Below are positions 41,805 to 43,028 of a stretch of 43,028 nt of DNA, one piece after another; position 1 is the stretch's first letter; the number at the start of each line of letters is the position of its first letter. Both the position numbers and the translations under genes were made by a program. The notes under the pieces are model-generated. The model did no database searches and was not told the DNA's origin. It worked only from the letters and a program-made list of their open reading frames with translations. The DNA comes from Spirogloea muscicola. Lineage: Eukaryota; Streptophyta; Zygnematophyceae; Spirogloeales; Spirogloeaceae. The stretch lies in NCBI GenBank assembly GCA_009602725.1, contig WELB01000161.1, forward strand, positions 155,972 through 198,999, in the 5' to 3' direction.

Positions 41805-42960
41805 GTGGAGCGCAGCGTCATTATGGAGGAGCTGCGCGACCACTTCCCTTCCCTCATACCCTTTTTCCTCATGGCCTATGGACGCCCAGGGCGGCTGCTG
41901 TGGCAAGCCGGAGAGTCGTGGAAGACGCTGTGGTCATCTTCTGGCACACGCCAGGCCAAAGGGATGTACAAGGTCTGAGGGGGGCCGGAAAGCGCAAAAA
42001 GCACGGAGATACACTCCATGACTGCTGCGAGGGGGATCCCCTTAGCCCAATCCTGTTTGCGTTGGCACATTGCCGGGCTATTCGGCGCACCCAGAGCCAA
42101 CACCCACACCTCCTCTTCCCTTCCTACGCGGATGACACACATCATTGGACCTCCAGCTGAAGTCATGGCGGCTTACCCCTTGCTCGTTCGCGAATTGGAC
42201 CTGATGGGCCTGCGGGTTTGCCCGTCCAAGAGCGTGGCCTGGTCCCCACGCGGTCTCCCTGCCAACCTTCAGCTCCCCCACGGCTGTCAGACCCCTGCCA
42301 ATGGGCTGGCCATCCTCAAGGTCCCCTTCGGTACACCAGCTCACGTGGCGGTTGACTTGCGGGAACGCCTTCAAAAATACCTCGCCCCCCTCCCTTCCCT
42401 TCCCCTCCTTGGGGACACGCAGCTGGCGTTGGCCATCCTCACCCGCTGCATCGGCCAACGGGCTTGCTATCTGCAACGGACAGTCGCCCCATTGGGCATG
42501 GTGGCGGAGCTCTACAAGGAATATGATGACTCCCTTCAGCAGTCCCTGGCAGCTCTACTACATTCTTCATCTTTCCCCTCAGCTTCAGCTTCCCTTCAGC
42601 TGCTCACCGCTCTTAGGCCCCTCTGAACCTTTGTGAATTCTTTTTGGGCTGGCTTTTCGCAGCCCTTGCCCCCATTGGGAGTGCCACTTCTTCTTCCTTC
42701 AGGCCTCCCTCCCTACTCGCATGGGCGGCCTTGGCTGCCGGTCGTTGGAGCAGACGGCGCAAGCAGCCTTCCTGGGCTGCTGGCACCAGATCGCCTCCCT
42801 GCTCCCCATGCGCTTCCCTTGCCTCCACAACCCTGTACGCAATGTGGAGGAAGGCTCCTTCCCCCTCCACCCTCGCCCAAGCTTCTGATAGAGGGGCACA
42901 ATCCAGACTGGTTACGGCAGTGGAAGACGAACGCCGCAGAAGGTTGAGGAGGCTGCCAGA
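41803..42960 (+). pseudogene. non-LTR retrotransposon reverse-transcriptase relic
   Basis: Pieces of a retrotransposon reverse transcriptase lie in order but in different frames. A fingers/palm part with LRDHFPSLIPF and AYGRP ends at a stop near 41977. The GDPLSPILFAL and YADD blocks are at about 42037-42135, and the thumb-side part with LGDTQLALAILTRCIGQRACY is at about 42135-42626. TRMGGLGCRS follows at about 42717. At least two frameshifts, a stop and an inserted family B repeat (42622-42697) show that it is dead. It may continue beyond the right edge. Endonuclease and RNase H domains were not seen, so the clade is unassigned. Confidence 0.82.
42622..42697 (+). repeat. dispersed repeat family B inside the reverse-transcriptase relic
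   Basis: CTGAACCTTTGTGAATTCTT followed by GGGCTGGCTTTTCGCAGCCC and CACTTCTTCTT follows the family B order. It separates two conserved reverse-transcriptase segments, so it was probably inserted into the element. Confidence 0.65.
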
Positions 42961-43028
42961 GATTCAGAACAATCCGAGGAGCTTGGCAAGACTCACTTCT
43001 CTGGCCACACCTGGTGCCACTGACTGGA

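Overview
This is nuclear DNA of a green-lineage eukaryote, most likely a chlorophyte green alga. The genes are split by many short introns and have GC-rich exons with Ala/Gly/Ser/Gln runs. The telomere-type repeat is TTTAGGG. Several genes have a TGTAA motif, the chlorophycean poly(A) signal, about 150-320 nt after the stop. The protein set is plant-like: an F-box/CW/SNF2 ATPase, a zincless-finger FPG, a CASTOR/POLLUX-type channel, eIF5 and AATF/Bfr2. The species cannot be named from the sequence. Assembly flaws are visible: an N-gap at 11964-12153 and single Ns at 18750, 28867 and 31747.

Layout. (1) 1-8681 (+): an F-box, CW zinc finger and SNF2 helicase gene, cut at the left edge. (2) 8682-11859: no gene, but a hairpin repeat pair (9944-10064) and a roughly 182-bp tandem satellite (10640-11420). 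(3) 11860-16604 (+): a putative DNA-binding regulator with a CaRF-like core and a long low-complexity tail. (4) 17754-18748 (-): a 140-residue, 32-cysteine metallothionein built from three exon-encoded Cys modules. (5) 20270-23242 (+): eIF5, with a TIR element in one intron. (6) 24079-28864 (-): the RCK-like C-terminal half of a CASTOR/POLLUX channel, with every intron phase consistent. Its 5' side stops at an N next to telomeric repeats, and possible N-terminal exons lie at 30972-31876. (7) 33899-37033 (+): plant-type FPG DNA glycosylase with a long Lys-rich tail. (8) 38033-41567 (-): the AATF/Bfr2 ribosome-biogenesis factor. (9) 41803-42960 (+): a broken non-LTR reverse transcriptase.

The genes are ordinary nuclear neighbours, not a pathway or operon. 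The less ordinary material is the modular metallothionein, two dispersed short-repeat families that keep hairpins (one with compensatory base changes), four phase-supported GC-AG introns, telomere-like tracts inside genes, and the regulator with an unusual domain order.

Exon boundaries were inferred by eye from splice consensus, phase agreement and remembered conserved family motifs. No alignment or transcript evidence was available.
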